Assembly: GCA_029263175.1 (NCBI GenBank)
Contig: JAJCXZ010000008.1
Coordinates: forward strand, 1-64,000
Length of the DNA stretch: 64,000 bases
Direction: 5' to 3'
Source of the DNA: Acidimicrobiales bacterium
Lineage (GTDB): Bacteria > Actinomycetota > Acidimicrobiia > Acidimicrobiales > Aldehydirespiratoraceae
Shown: piece by piece, positions 11,337-19,060 of the stretch
How the letters are laid out: the number at the start of each line of letters is the position of its first letter
How positions within the stretch are numbered: the first letter of the stretch is position 1
Notes under the pieces: model-generated
The model's input: the letters and a program-made list of their open reading frames with translations, nothing else
Database searches by the model: none
What the model was told of the DNA's origin: nothing
Position numbers and translations under genes: made by a program

Positions 11337-11855
11337 GTGACGGACGCGATCGATCGCATCGATGAACGTATCGATGAACTCTGGGAGGCCCTTCGGGGGA
11401 ATCCAGTGCTTGATCGACTCTTCTACACCGCCTCCGAAGCAGCCGACTTCTCGGTGCTGTGGCACACGCTCGGTGTGATCGAGGCGATCCTCGATGACGA
11501 TCCGACGACCGCGATTGCGATCAGCGCCGCACTCGGAGTCGAAGCCGGGCTGATCAATGGTCCTGTCAAGTCCCTGTTCAAACGCTCACGACCGCTGCAC
11601 GCGCACGATCGTCCGCACACGCTTCGTCAGCCGAAGACGTCGAGTTTCCCGAGCGGCCACGCCTCAGCCGCCATGGTGGCCGCGGCGATGCTCTCCCGAC
11701 GGGGCAGGGCACCGCTCTGGTACACGCTCGGTGCCATCGTGGCCACGAGCCGTATTCATGTGCGCATCCATCACGCCAGCGATGTCGTCGGTGGAATCGT
11801 GGCCGGCGTGGCCATGGGCAAGATCGCTCGCCGCCTCGCCGACCGTCTGCTCTAG
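11337..11855 (+). CDS. PAP2 superfamily phosphatase
   Basis: 172 aa with the full three-part acid phosphatase signature: KSLFKRSRP (KxxxxxxRP, near residue 79), PSGHASA (near 103) and SRIHVRIHHASDVVGG (SRxxxxxHxxxD, near 139). PAP2 enzymes dephosphorylate lipid phosphates such as phosphatidate or undecaprenyl diphosphate; substrate unknown here. Hydrophobic stretches around ~55-75 and 105-165 suggest a membrane protein. The GTG follows TACGCT by six bases. Its stop codon overlaps the stop of the small minus-strand gene at 11852. Confidence 0.9.
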   Translation: MTDAIDRIDERIDELWEALRGNPVLDRLFYTASEAADFSVLWHTLGVIEAILDDDPTTAIAISAALGVEAGLINGPVKSLFKRSRPLHAHDRPHTLRQPKTSSFPSGHASAAMVAAAMLSRRGRAPLWYTLGAIVATSRIHVRIHHASDVVGGIVAGVAMGKIARRLADRLL

Positions 11856-12025
11856 TTGACCGAAGCCGGTTCAGCGGGGGCGAGGGTCAGAATCATCCGC
11901 AGGTCGAGAAGGATGTCGGATACCTCGGCGCTGGCCACGAGCTCGCGGCGCTGTAGCCCGCCGAGATGGCGATCGATCAACGAGAGTGCCTCGTCGAGCT
12001 GGACTCCATCGATGGTTTCGGTCAT
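11852..12025 (-). CDS. Small acidic helical protein, 57 aa, unknown function
   Basis: A 57-aa frame starting MTETIDGVQLDEALSLIDRH and ending LTLAPAEPASVN. It looks like two amphipathic helices with many Leu, Asp and Glu. Evidence that it is real: the ATG is preceded at six bases by TAGGGT, the leaderless promoter pattern seen for many genes here; codons are GC3-rich; and it fits the gap exactly, its stop overlapping the PAP2 stop by two bases. It is too short for most gene-calling cut-offs. No family is recognised. Confidence 0.6.
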   Translation of the reverse strand: MTETIDGVQLDEALSLIDRHLGGLQRRELVASAEVSDILLDLRMILTLAPAEPASVN

Positions 12026-12114
12026 GACCAAACCCTAGCCGCGTGTTGAACGCCATCCCGCGGCGGGGCTGTGCCAAATTCGTGCCGGGGCCACTGCGAC
12101 CTACGATCCTTTCC

Positions 12115-12563
12115 ATGGACATCAAAGGTTCAGTAGTCGTTGTCACCGCTGGCGCCAGCGGAATCGGGCGCGCCATGGTGCCACGCTGGTCGAGCGTGGC
12201 TCCGGCCACTTCCTCATCAGCGCTTCAGCTGCAGGGCTGCTCCCCAAACACGGAGCCGTTGCGCTCGCCGAGTGGATTGCGATCACGCACGGCGACGACG
12301 GTGTTCGAGTCTCCTGTTTGTGCCCGCAGGGCGGGAGGACACCGATGACCGAGACCGACGGCGAGATGGCCATCGAAGTCGTCAAGGCGATGGGGATGAT
12401 CGAGCCGGAGGAAGTCGCCGACTGTGTGGCGGCAGGGCTCGCGAACGACCACTTCCTGATCCTGCCCCACCCTGAGGTTTCCACGTACGAACAGCGGCGC
12501 ACTGGCGATCGCGATCGGTGGCTGTCAGGAATGCGCAAGCTGCAGGCGACTCTGCCGGTATGA
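12115..12563 (+). pseudogene. Remnant of a short-chain dehydrogenase (SDR) gene with internal deletions
   Basis: The start MDIKGSVVVVTAGASGIGRAM is the Rossmann TGxxxGxG region of an SDR (its second residue of the motif changed to Ala). After 12180 the homologous sequence resumes in another frame at TLVERGSGHFLISASAAGLL, then jumps in frame to PKHGAVALAEWIAITHGDDG, so the catalytic YxxxK tyrosine is lost and only the Lys side remains. The C-terminus RVSCLCPQGG...LQATLPV is intact and ends at TGA 12561-12563. A deletion of roughly half the gene plus a second smaller one explains this. TACGAT seven bases before the ATG suggests the promoter survives. The stop overlaps the next gene start. Confidence 0.8.
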
Positions 12564-13636
12564 GCTTGGACCGCGCCACCGCGGCGGTCTACGAGGCCAA
12601 CGCGCTGGAGTGGACCGAGGCGCGCGACGGCAAGGACGTATCCGCCGCGGCACGGTTGATGACCCGTGCGCCAGGACGTGGACCGATCCTCGACGTCGGT
12701 TGCGGACCCGGCTTCTTCTTGGCCGAGCTTCCCGACGGTTCGGTGGGCCTGGACCCGACCGCCGGCTTCCTCGAACTACTGGCCGATCGAGTTCCGAACG
12801 CACTCGGCGTTCGTGGCGAAGCGGGAGCACTCCCCTTCCGGTCGGAGTCGATCGGCGGCGTGTTGGCCAATCACGTCTATCAACACCTACACCGTCATGA
12901 CCTGCCGATGGCGTTCGCCGATCTTCATCGTGTCCTCGAGATCGACGCACCCGCTGAGATAGTCGTCTTCGGTGGCGACAGTGAGCTGACCTACACCGAC
13001 GCGACCGATTCATTTCCGGGTCGCGGCTACTCGTTCTGGCCTGCCGATCGCTTTCACGATGTCCTCGTTGGCGCCGGCTTCGAGATCGAACAGTTCAAAT
13101 CCCGACCAGATGAGGAGTCGTCCCCACTCATCGCGGGCGTGCGACGCTCGCGGACTCTGCCCGACATCGTCGGGCCGGACATGCGGTTGCTTGTGTGTGG
13201 CCTGAATCCGTCCGTGTACTCCGCCGACGTCGCGGTGGGTTTCGGCCGGCCCGGGAATCGCTTCTGGCCGGCGGCACTCGCGGCGGGCCTCGTCACGCTG
13301 GATCGTGACCCCCGCCACGCCTATACCCACCACGGGATGGGAATGACCGACCTGGTCAAGCGGGCCACGCCGCGCGCCGACGAACTCTCGAAGGACGAAT
13401 ACGCCGATGGCGTCGGCCGACTCGACCGTCTGTGCGCATGGCTTCAGCCGGAGGCGGTCTGCATGGTCGGCCTCGCCGGCTGGCGGGCTGCCGTCAACCG
13501 TCGGGCCCTGGCGGGTTGGCAGAAGCAGCACCTCGGTGGGCGGCCCGTCTATCTGATGCCGTCGACCAGCGGCCTCAATGCCCACTCCAGTCTCGATGAA
13601 TTGGCCAATCACCTACGAGAAGCCAGCGCCGCGTAG
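12560..13636 (+). CDS. Fusion of SAM-dependent methyltransferase and MUG-type mismatch DNA glycosylase
   Basis: 358 aa. Residues ~1-195 are a class I SAM methyltransferase: ILDVGCGPGFFLAELPDG (motif I, near 43), VGLDPT, GEAGALPFRSESIGGV and LHRVLEIDAPAEIVVFGG. Residues ~205-358 resemble G:T/U mismatch-specific glycosylase (Mug): LPDIVGPDMRLLVCGLNPSV, then FGRPGNRFWPAALAAGL and the C-terminal PSTSGLNAHSS loop. Mug usually has GINPG in the catalytic loop; here it is GLNPS. The glycosylase removes uracil or thymine mispaired with G; the methyltransferase substrate is unknown. The ATG overlaps the SDR remnant stop (ATGA), so translation may be coupled. Confidence 0.85.
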   Translation: MSLDRATAAVYEANALEWTEARDGKDVSAAARLMTRAPGRGPILDVGCGPGFFLAELPDGSVGLDPTAGFLELLADRVPNALGVRGEAGALPFRSESIGGVLANHVYQHLHRHDLPMAFADLHRVLEIDAPAEIVVFGGDSELTYTDATDSFPGRGYSFWPADRFHDVLVGAGFEIEQFKSRPDEESSPLIAGVRRSRTLPDIVGPDMRLLVCGLNPSVYSADVAVGFGRPGNRFWPAALAAGLVTLDRDPRHAYTHHGMGMTDLVKRATPRADELSKDEYADGVGRLDRLCAWLQPEAVCMVGLAGWRAAVNRRALAGWQKQHLGGRPVYLMPSTSGLNAHSSLDELANHLREASAA

Positions 13637-13661
13637 GAAGATCTGTCACGCTGTCGCCGAC

Positions 13662-14723
13662 ATGTCTGTATTCGACCATCTCGATTTCGACGACCATGAG
13701 CAGGTTCTTTACTGCCGAGACGAGTCGGCGGGCCTTCGGGCGATCATCGCGATCCACAACACGGCGCTTGGGCCCGCTGCCGGCGGCTGTCGCATGTATC
13801 CATACGCCAGCGAGGACGACGCGCTCACTGATGTGCTTCGCCTCTCGATGGGCATGACCTACAAGAACGCCATCGCCGGTCTGCCGCTCGGGGGCGGAAA
13901 GTGCGTCGTGATCGCCGACCCGGTGAACGACGACAAACCGGCCCTTCTTCGAGCGCTGGCCACCCACGTCCAGTCCCTCGAGGGTCGCTACTGGACTGCG
14001 ATCGACGTCGGCGTCGGACCGGCTGATATCGAGCGCATGTCCGAGACCTGTGACTACGTCTTCGCCCGTGCCAGCCAGTTCCCCGACGGCTTCGGCCCGT
14101 CGCTCTATACGGCACTCGGAGGCTTCGCGGCCATTCGCGCCGGTGCCGCCCATGTATGGGGTCGAGAGGATCTCAGGGGGCTCAGCGTGGCGATCCAAGG
14201 CCTGGGCGCGACCGGCCATGATCTCGCCCGCCAGCTTCACGAGGCAGGGGCGGACCTGGTGGTTGCCGATGTGCGTCAGGAGGCCGTCGACGCCGTCGTC
14301 GCCCAGTTCGGTGCTCGCCCGGTCGATCCCAGGATCATCCACGCTCAGGACGTGGATGTGTTCGCGCCGTGCGCGTTGGGTGCGGTTGTCGACGACAGCT
14401 CGTTGCCGCAGATCAAGGCGCGTCTGATCTGTGGACTTGCCAACAACCAGCTCGCGGAACCACGCCATGGCGAAGCGCTGCGGTCCGCCGGGGTTGCCTA
14501 CGTCCCCGATTATGTGGCCAACGCAGGTGGAATGCTGGGGGCCGGCACTCACATCCATGGAAGCCCGAGCGCAGCCGAGTCACGCGAGCGCATCCTCGGC
14601 ATCTACGACACCACCCTCGAAATCCTTCGCCGCGCCGATGCCGAGGCCGTGTCGAGCTCTGGCATCGCCGATCAGATCGCCCGCGAGCGCATCAGTTCAG
14701 CCAACCGGTCAACCAAGGAGTAG
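13662..14723 (+). CDS. Leucine/valine/phenylalanine dehydrogenase family (Glu/Leu/Phe/Val dehydrogenase)
   Basis: About 353 aa from MSVFDHLDFDDHEQV. Substrate-binding GGCRMYPY and catalytic LPLGGGKCVV (Lys) lie in the N-terminal domain; the NAD-binding motif is VAIQGLGATGHDLARQL near residue 180, and YVPDYVANAGGML is the typical late signature. Length and motifs fit Leu/Val/Phe dehydrogenases, which reversibly deaminate branched or aromatic amino acids with NAD. Which amino acid is used cannot be fixed. It starts 25 bp after the fusion gene and is followed 4 bp later by the DUF1330 gene. Confidence 0.9.
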   Translation: MSVFDHLDFDDHEQVLYCRDESAGLRAIIAIHNTALGPAAGGCRMYPYASEDDALTDVLRLSMGMTYKNAIAGLPLGGGKCVVIADPVNDDKPALLRALATHVQSLEGRYWTAIDVGVGPADIERMSETCDYVFARASQFPDGFGPSLYTALGGFAAIRAGAAHVWGREDLRGLSVAIQGLGATGHDLARQLHEAGADLVVADVRQEAVDAVVAQFGARPVDPRIIHAQDVDVFAPCALGAVVDDSSLPQIKARLICGLANNQLAEPRHGEALRSAGVAYVPDYVANAGGMLGAGTHIHGSPSAAESRERILGIYDTTLEILRRADAEAVSSSGIADQIARERISSANRSTKE

Positions 14724-14727
14724 TCGA

Positions 14728-15048
14728 ATGTCCACGTATCTCGTCGCAATGATGACCGTTCACGATCCCGACACCTATCGAAAGTACACCGACCGGACGC
14801 CCGCGACCGTGAAGAAGCACGGCGGCCGGTTCCTCACGCGTGGCCAGGAGGTCTCGACCTTGGAGGGCGAGCCCTACGAAGGACGAATGGTGATCCTCGA
14901 GTTCCCCAGCACCACCGCGGCTCAGGCGTGGCTAGCCGACCCCGACTATGAAGAAGCGGCGACGTTTCGCCACGTGTCGTCCACTATGAGCATGCTGCTC
15001 ATGCAGGACGGCGGCGACAACACCGAGAACCCCGACCCAAAGCTCTGA
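14728..15048 (+). CDS. DUF1330 family protein (dimeric ferredoxin-like fold)
   Basis: 106 aa, MSTYLVAMMTVHDPDTYRKY onward, with the DUF1330 pattern GGRFLTRGQ, LEGEPYEGRMVILEFPS and AWLADPDYEEA. This fold resembles antibiotic-biosynthesis monooxygenase/EthD dimers; no enzymatic role is established. AAGGAG seven bases upstream of the ATG is a clear Shine-Dalgarno site, in contrast to many genes here, and fits a second gene in an operon with the amino-acid dehydrogenase. Confidence 0.88.
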   Translation: MSTYLVAMMTVHDPDTYRKYTDRTPATVKKHGGRFLTRGQEVSTLEGEPYEGRMVILEFPSTTAAQAWLADPDYEEAATFRHVSSTMSMLLMQDGGDNTENPDPKL

Positions 15049-15054
15049 CGGCGA

Positions 15055-16029
15055 CTACCCGGGAGCGAGGTCGCGGATGGCGTCGTCGATGTTGGTGTCG
15101 CCGAACGGCATCACCGACAACACCGGGCAGGTGATGCCGGCGTCGACGTAGCGCTGCACGTGCGCTCGGCACTCATCGGCGTTGCCGCTGATGATCAGGT
15201 CGTCGACGACAGCATCCGGGATCTTCTCGAGCGCACCCTTACGGTCGCCGGAAGCCCATTGTTCCCAGTGCTCACCGAGCTGATCGGTGCGTCCCATCCA
15301 CTCGTGGAATGCCTTGTAGACGGGCACGTTGAGGTAGGCCGCCATGGCGAACTTGCCCGAGGCGAGCACCGTCTCACGATCCTCAGTGGGTGCCACGAAC
15401 AAGCGCGCAGCCACTTCGGCTTCCGCGTTTTCTTCTCGAACGATGCCGGTGACCCGCGCGGTGTCGGCGACCGAGAGCCAGTTGACGATGGCCCCGTCGC
15501 CATCTCGGCCGGCGAGGCGCAGCATTCCTTCGCGTAGCGCGGCGATCAGGATTGGGGGTTGCTCCTCGATCTTCACCCCGAGGCGGAATCCGTTGATCGT
15601 GAAGGTGTCGTACTCCTCGGTGACTTTCTCACCGGCGAGAGCAGCGCGGAGAAACCTCACTGTGTCGCGCATGCGCTTGTAGGGCTCCTCGAAAGGGATG
15701 CCATTCCAGCGCTCGACGATCACATTGGACGATGTCCCGAGACCCGCCACGAAGCGACCGGGAGCAGCGCTGGCCATCGACGCGATCGACTGAGCGAGCA
15801 GCGCGGGACCCCTTGTGTAGACCGGAAGGATGGCCGTACCGAGACGCATCGATGGCGTCCAGACCGATGCCAGGGCAAGCGGCGTCAGGCCGTCTTCGCC
15901 CATGGCTTCAGCAGACCAGAGGTCCGTGTAGCCGGCGGATTCCAGTGCTTGGAATCGTTCACGCTGCGCGTGGAGCGGACCACCAAGCGGGACCGTCATG
16001 CCGTGTCGGGACTGGGGTGTTGCTGTCAT
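15055..16029 (-). CDS. LLM class (luciferase-like) probable F420-dependent oxidoreductase
   Basis: 324 aa TIM-barrel oxidoreductase of the bacterial luciferase-like class. Visible are YTDLWSAEAMGEDGLTPLAL, MRLGTAILPVYTRGP, GRFVAGLGTSS (phosphate-binding strand) and PPILIAALREGMLRLAG. Actinobacterial members usually use coenzyme F420 rather than FMN, so F420 is inferred. Start: the open frame continues to 16110, but ATG 16029 has TAGAGT seven bases upstream and gives the expected N-terminus. It converges with the DUF1330 gene. Confidence 0.87.
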   Translation of the reverse strand: MTATPQSRHGMTVPLGGPLHAQRERFQALESAGYTDLWSAEAMGEDGLTPLALASVWTPSMRLGTAILPVYTRGPALLAQSIASMASAAPGRFVAGLGTSSNVIVERWNGIPFEEPYKRMRDTVRFLRAALAGEKVTEEYDTFTINGFRLGVKIEEQPPILIAALREGMLRLAGRDGDGAIVNWLSVADTARVTGIVREENAEAEVAARLFVAPTEDRETVLASGKFAMAAYLNVPVYKAFHEWMGRTDQLGEHWEQWASGDRKGALEKIPDAVVDDLIISGNADECRAHVQRYVDAGITCPVLSVMPFGDTNIDDAIRDLAPG

Positions 16030-16077
16030 GGCCCTGACTCTAGGCCCACTGTCACACCCCCTCTGCATAGTGGTGAC

Positions 16078-16254
16078 ATGACCTCCCAGCTTCTTCTCCT
16101 CGAAGACCACCCCCAGTGGAAGCTCAACCCGAAAACCCGTGAGCAGGGCCTGCGTGGCATCGCCAACGCTCGTGCCGTGCTCCGGGAGGCTCAGGCAAAG
16201 GCTCGTGCGGAAGCGCTCGAGTCCGAGCCCGAGCCGCTTCCTGACGCAGCCTGA
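16078..16254 (+). CDS. Small conserved protein, 58 aa, unknown function
   Basis: MTSQLLLLEDHPQWKLNPKT followed by a charged helix REQGLRGIANARAVLREAQAKARAEALE. A long amphipathic Ala/Glu/Arg-rich helix dominates. Start supported by CATAGT six bases upstream of the ATG. It is divergent from the luciferase-like gene. No catalytic motif or membrane segment is seen and I do not recognise a function. Confidence 0.65.
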   Translation: MTSQLLLLEDHPQWKLNPKTREQGLRGIANARAVLREAQAKARAEALESEPEPLPDAA

Positions 16255-16290
16255 TCCGCTTTCGGTGCCGCATCCCCCACACTGGTGCTC

Positions 16291-16857
16291 GTGAAACGTG
16301 TCCTGCTCGCATTCCTCGCCCTGGTTCTGGCTCTTTCGTCGTGCACCGACACGACTGAGCGGGCAGCTGAGGTAGGCCGCGATGAATCCGCTCCCTTCGC
16401 AACGATTCCCGACCAGGAATCCCTGGCTCCCAATGCCACGGTCGACCGGGTGGTCGATGGCGACACGATCGTGGCCGACATCAATGGCACCCGAGAGCGG
16501 GTCCGGCTCCTGGGGATCGACACACCCGAATCCGTCGCCGAGACCAGGCCCGACCAGTGCTACGGCGTCGAAGCCAGCGACTATCTGAAGGCGCTACTGC
16601 CCAAGGGCACCGAGATCACCCTGATTCGCGATCAGGAGGCTCGGGACCAATACGACCGGCTGTTGGCCTATGTGGTTCGCAGCGACGACCAGCTCTTCGT
16701 CAACCTCGATCTTCTGCAACAAGGCTATGCCGGCGTCCTGATCTACTCGCCCAACGATCACTACGAAGCGCTGTTCACCGAAGCCGAGAACGCGGCGATC
16801 CGCGGCGATGTCGGTCTGTGGGGCGTCTGCGGAGGCCCCGACGTTCCCCTGGAGTAG
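16291..16857 (+). CDS. Secreted lipoprotein thermonuclease (SNase-like)
   Basis: About 188 aa. The N-terminus MKRVLLAFLALVLALSSC is a lipoprotein signal with lipobox LSSC. The staphylococcal-nuclease domain has VDRVVDGDTIVADI (Ca-binding Asp), RVRLLGIDTPESVAE (catalytic Arg and Glu) and QYDRLLAYV (second Arg). It likely degrades extracellular DNA or RNA at the cell surface. GTG 16285 is also in frame, but GTG 16291 sits seven bases after CACACT and starts the better signal peptide. Confidence 0.88.
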   Translation: MKRVLLAFLALVLALSSCTDTTERAAEVGRDESAPFATIPDQESLAPNATVDRVVDGDTIVADINGTRERVRLLGIDTPESVAETRPDQCYGVEASDYLKALLPKGTEITLIRDQEARDQYDRLLAYVVRSDDQLFVNLDLLQQGYAGVLIYSPNDHYEALFTEAENAAIRGDVGLWGVCGGPDVPLE

Positions 16858-16867
16858 CGTCGCCCTC

Positions 16868-17713
16868 GTGGAATTACTGGCCGAGGCACTCGGATTCAGC
16901 GCCGACCAGCCGCTCCTGATCCTGAGTGCTGATCTCGCCGGCTCGACGCACGCGGCCACCGCGGCCGTCCTCACGGCCATGCGCGACGGCGCGGCGACCA
17001 CCGCCACGCTCATGATGCCTGGACCATGGTCTCGCCACGCCGTCGACCAGCTCAACCACGGCGCTCATTCAAACGACGACGTGGGTCTTCACCTCACGCT
17101 CAATGCCGAGCTCGATTGCTTTCGCTGGGGGCCGCTCACCCACGCCCCGAGTCTGCTCGACGGCGACGGTGGATTTCCGCGCACCATCGCCGACCTGTGG
17201 GACCACGCCGATCTCGAAGAGGTTCGACGAGAGTGTCGGGCCCAGCTCGAACGGGCCCAGGTTTGGGGCCTCGACATCACTCATCTCGCCACCCACATGA
17301 GCGCTATGCAGCAACGGCCCGAGTTCTTCGACGTGCTGCTCGACATCGCCTGCCATGCGAACCTGCCTGTCCGTCTGGAAGGGTCCGGCGCAGAAACCGC
17401 CGCCGGATTTCCGTTCCGCCGACTCGCTGCCGAGGAAGGCATCTTCATGCCTGACCAGTTTCACCTGGTGCGCGGCGGCGCCCGCGCAGCGCTCGACGCC
17501 TACCTGGCAGCACCCAACAGAGGCGTCACAGAGATTGCCTTCGAGCCGGCACTCGCAGCCGAGGAGCTCCGTGCCATCGATCCGACGGCAACTGGCCGTA
17601 TCGACGATCTGGCGCTGCTGATCGATCGAACTCTTCCCGACCGTCTTGCTCGCGCCGGCATCATCACGATCGGGTACGCGTCGATCCGAGCGCTCCAGCA
17701 GTCTCGAGGCTGA
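16868..17713 (+). CDS. ChbG/YdjC-family carbohydrate deacetylase-like protein
   Basis: 281 aa. The YdjC fold is indicated by LLILSADLAGSTHAAT, GLHLTLNAELDCF and THLATHMSAMQQRPEFFDVL. The histidines expected to bind metal (GLHL and THxxTH) are present, but the usual ADDFG segment is ADLAG, so the second acidic residue is replaced by Leu. Family members remove acetyl groups from oligosaccharides such as diacetylchitobiose. With the missing acidic residue, activity may differ. GTG 16868 follows TAGCGT by seven bases; a longer frame upstream overlaps the nuclease gene. Confidence 0.8.
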   Translation: MELLAEALGFSADQPLLILSADLAGSTHAATAAVLTAMRDGAATTATLMMPGPWSRHAVDQLNHGAHSNDDVGLHLTLNAELDCFRWGPLTHAPSLLDGDGGFPRTIADLWDHADLEEVRRECRAQLERAQVWGLDITHLATHMSAMQQRPEFFDVLLDIACHANLPVRLEGSGAETAAGFPFRRLAAEEGIFMPDQFHLVRGGARAALDAYLAAPNRGVTEIAFEPALAAEELRAIDPTATGRIDDLALLIDRTLPDRLARAGIITIGYASIRALQQSRG

Positions 17714-17723
17714 GCCGACGGCG

Positions 17724-18098
17724 TCAGGTGCTGGTGATCGGGGCCAGCGCAGCAAACGCCGCCTGTCGCACATCGCGCAACTCGAGGAGCCAGGCGACAT
17801 GGTCGCCTTCAATCTTCACTGCGCCCCGCATGAACGACGCATCGGCACTGTGATCGCCCTTGAGTACCGCCAGCGCTTCGTCGAACGACAGCGTGGCCAC
17901 GACATCAGCCGCGTCGGCCTTGCCGGGAGCAACTCCCGTCACCACGCCTGCCTCGATGACAGCGTGGCAGGTGACCTTGCCGTCGGGCCCGCCAGTGATT
18001 GCGTACTGGAGAACGGCCGACGTGTCGCCGGTTGCAGGAAGGGCAGCCAGCGTGGCGGTGGCCTCGACGAACCAATCCTCGCTCAGAAACTGACTCAT
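17724..18098 (-). CDS. SCP2 sterol-binding-domain protein
   Basis: 124 aa, starting MSQFLSEDWFVEATATLAAL. The pattern LQYAITGGPDGKVTCHAVIE and ADVVATLSFDEALAVLKGDH matches small SCP2-like lipid-binding proteins. The ATG overlaps the stop of mca (ATGA), so the two are translationally coupled. The ligand is unknown; SCP2 domains hold fatty acyl, sterol or mycothiol-related substrates in different proteins. Confidence 0.83.
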   Translation of the reverse strand: MSQFLSEDWFVEATATLAALPATGDTSAVLQYAITGGPDGKVTCHAVIEAGVVTGVAPGKADAADVVATLSFDEALAVLKGDHSADASFMRGAVKIEGDHVAWLLELRDVRQAAFAALAPITST

Positions 18099-18982
18099 CC
18101 GGAAGCCTCCACTCGTTCGCGAATCCCGGCGAACAGGTCGTCCTCGGGACCGTCAGCCCATTCTGGCCCGCGGGCCAGGCGGTAGTCGTCCCACGGGTGC
18201 AGGCGGTCCTCGACATGGTGCGGGAGGCCGAACCAGAATGTCGACTCAGGGTCGATCTGGGTGGCGTGGGCCAGTAGACCTTCTCGGCGCACGTGCATGA
18301 AGCCTTCGATGTTCACCCGTGAGGTGATCTTGTGATCAGTATCGGGGCGATCGAACCAGCGCTCGTCGTACGGCGAATCGATGCCGTGATCGAGGAACGC
18401 ATCGTGGCGAGCCTGGATGCGGGCTCGGGACCAGCTCGAGTAGTAGGTCTTGATGACGGCCCACGGCTCACCGAGCTCCGGGCGGTAGTCGGCGGCCGCA
18501 GCACGCTCGACGGCGGGGTGGGTGATGTCGTAGACACGAAGGTGATCGGGATGCTGGTAGGCGCCCTGATCCTCCGGGTAGGTCACGATGACCTGCGGGC
18601 GTTCGAGTCGAAGTAGGCGCACGAGGCGGTCGACGGCCTCGTCGAGATCGGCGACGGCGAAGCAATCGGGATGGAAATTCGCGTCGCTCTCGGGCATCCC
18701 CGAATCGCGGTAGCCCAACATGTGGACCTGGTCGTAGCCGATCGCCTCCGCAGCGGCGGCGAGCTCGGCCCGGCGCACGGCTTGAAGGTTGTCAATCACC
18801 TCGGGGCGATCCATCGCCGGGTTGAGAATGTCGCCCTCTTCACCGCCGGTGCAACACACCAGGACGGTGCGAACACCCTCGGAGTTGTAGCGCGCGATCG
18901 TGCCGGCGCCCTTCGAGGCTTCGTCATCGGGATGGGCGTGCACCGTGAGAATGCACAACTGCTCGGTCGTGGCGTCGCTCAT
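18095..18982 (-). CDS. mca: Mycothiol S-conjugate amidase Mca
   Basis: 295 aa, zinc amidohydrolase of the LmbE/PIG-L family. HAHPDDEASKGAG near residue 15 and HPDHLRVYD near 143 supply the metal ligands. Length and the conserved HVRREGLLAHATQIDPESTFWFGLP region point to Mca rather than MshB. Mca cleaves mycothiol S-conjugates, releasing mercapturic acids for export, so the organism probably makes mycothiol. It heads a two-gene unit with the SCP2 gene. The start is preceded by TATCGT about ten bases upstream. Confidence 0.92.
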   Translation of the reverse strand: MSDATTEQLCILTVHAHPDDEASKGAGTIARYNSEGVRTVLVCCTGGEEGDILNPAMDRPEVIDNLQAVRRAELAAAAEAIGYDQVHMLGYRDSGMPESDANFHPDCFAVADLDEAVDRLVRLLRLERPQVIVTYPEDQGAYQHPDHLRVYDITHPAVERAAAADYRPELGEPWAVIKTYYSSWSRARIQARHDAFLDHGIDSPYDERWFDRPDTDHKITSRVNIEGFMHVRREGLLAHATQIDPESTFWFGLPHHVEDRLHPWDDYRLARGPEWADGPEDDLFAGIRERVEASG

Positions 18983-19060
18983 ATTCCAACCGACGATATC
19001 TCGCCGACCGACTCATCCACGAAGCTCGACCTCGGGGTCGTGGCTGCCGTCACCTTCCCG

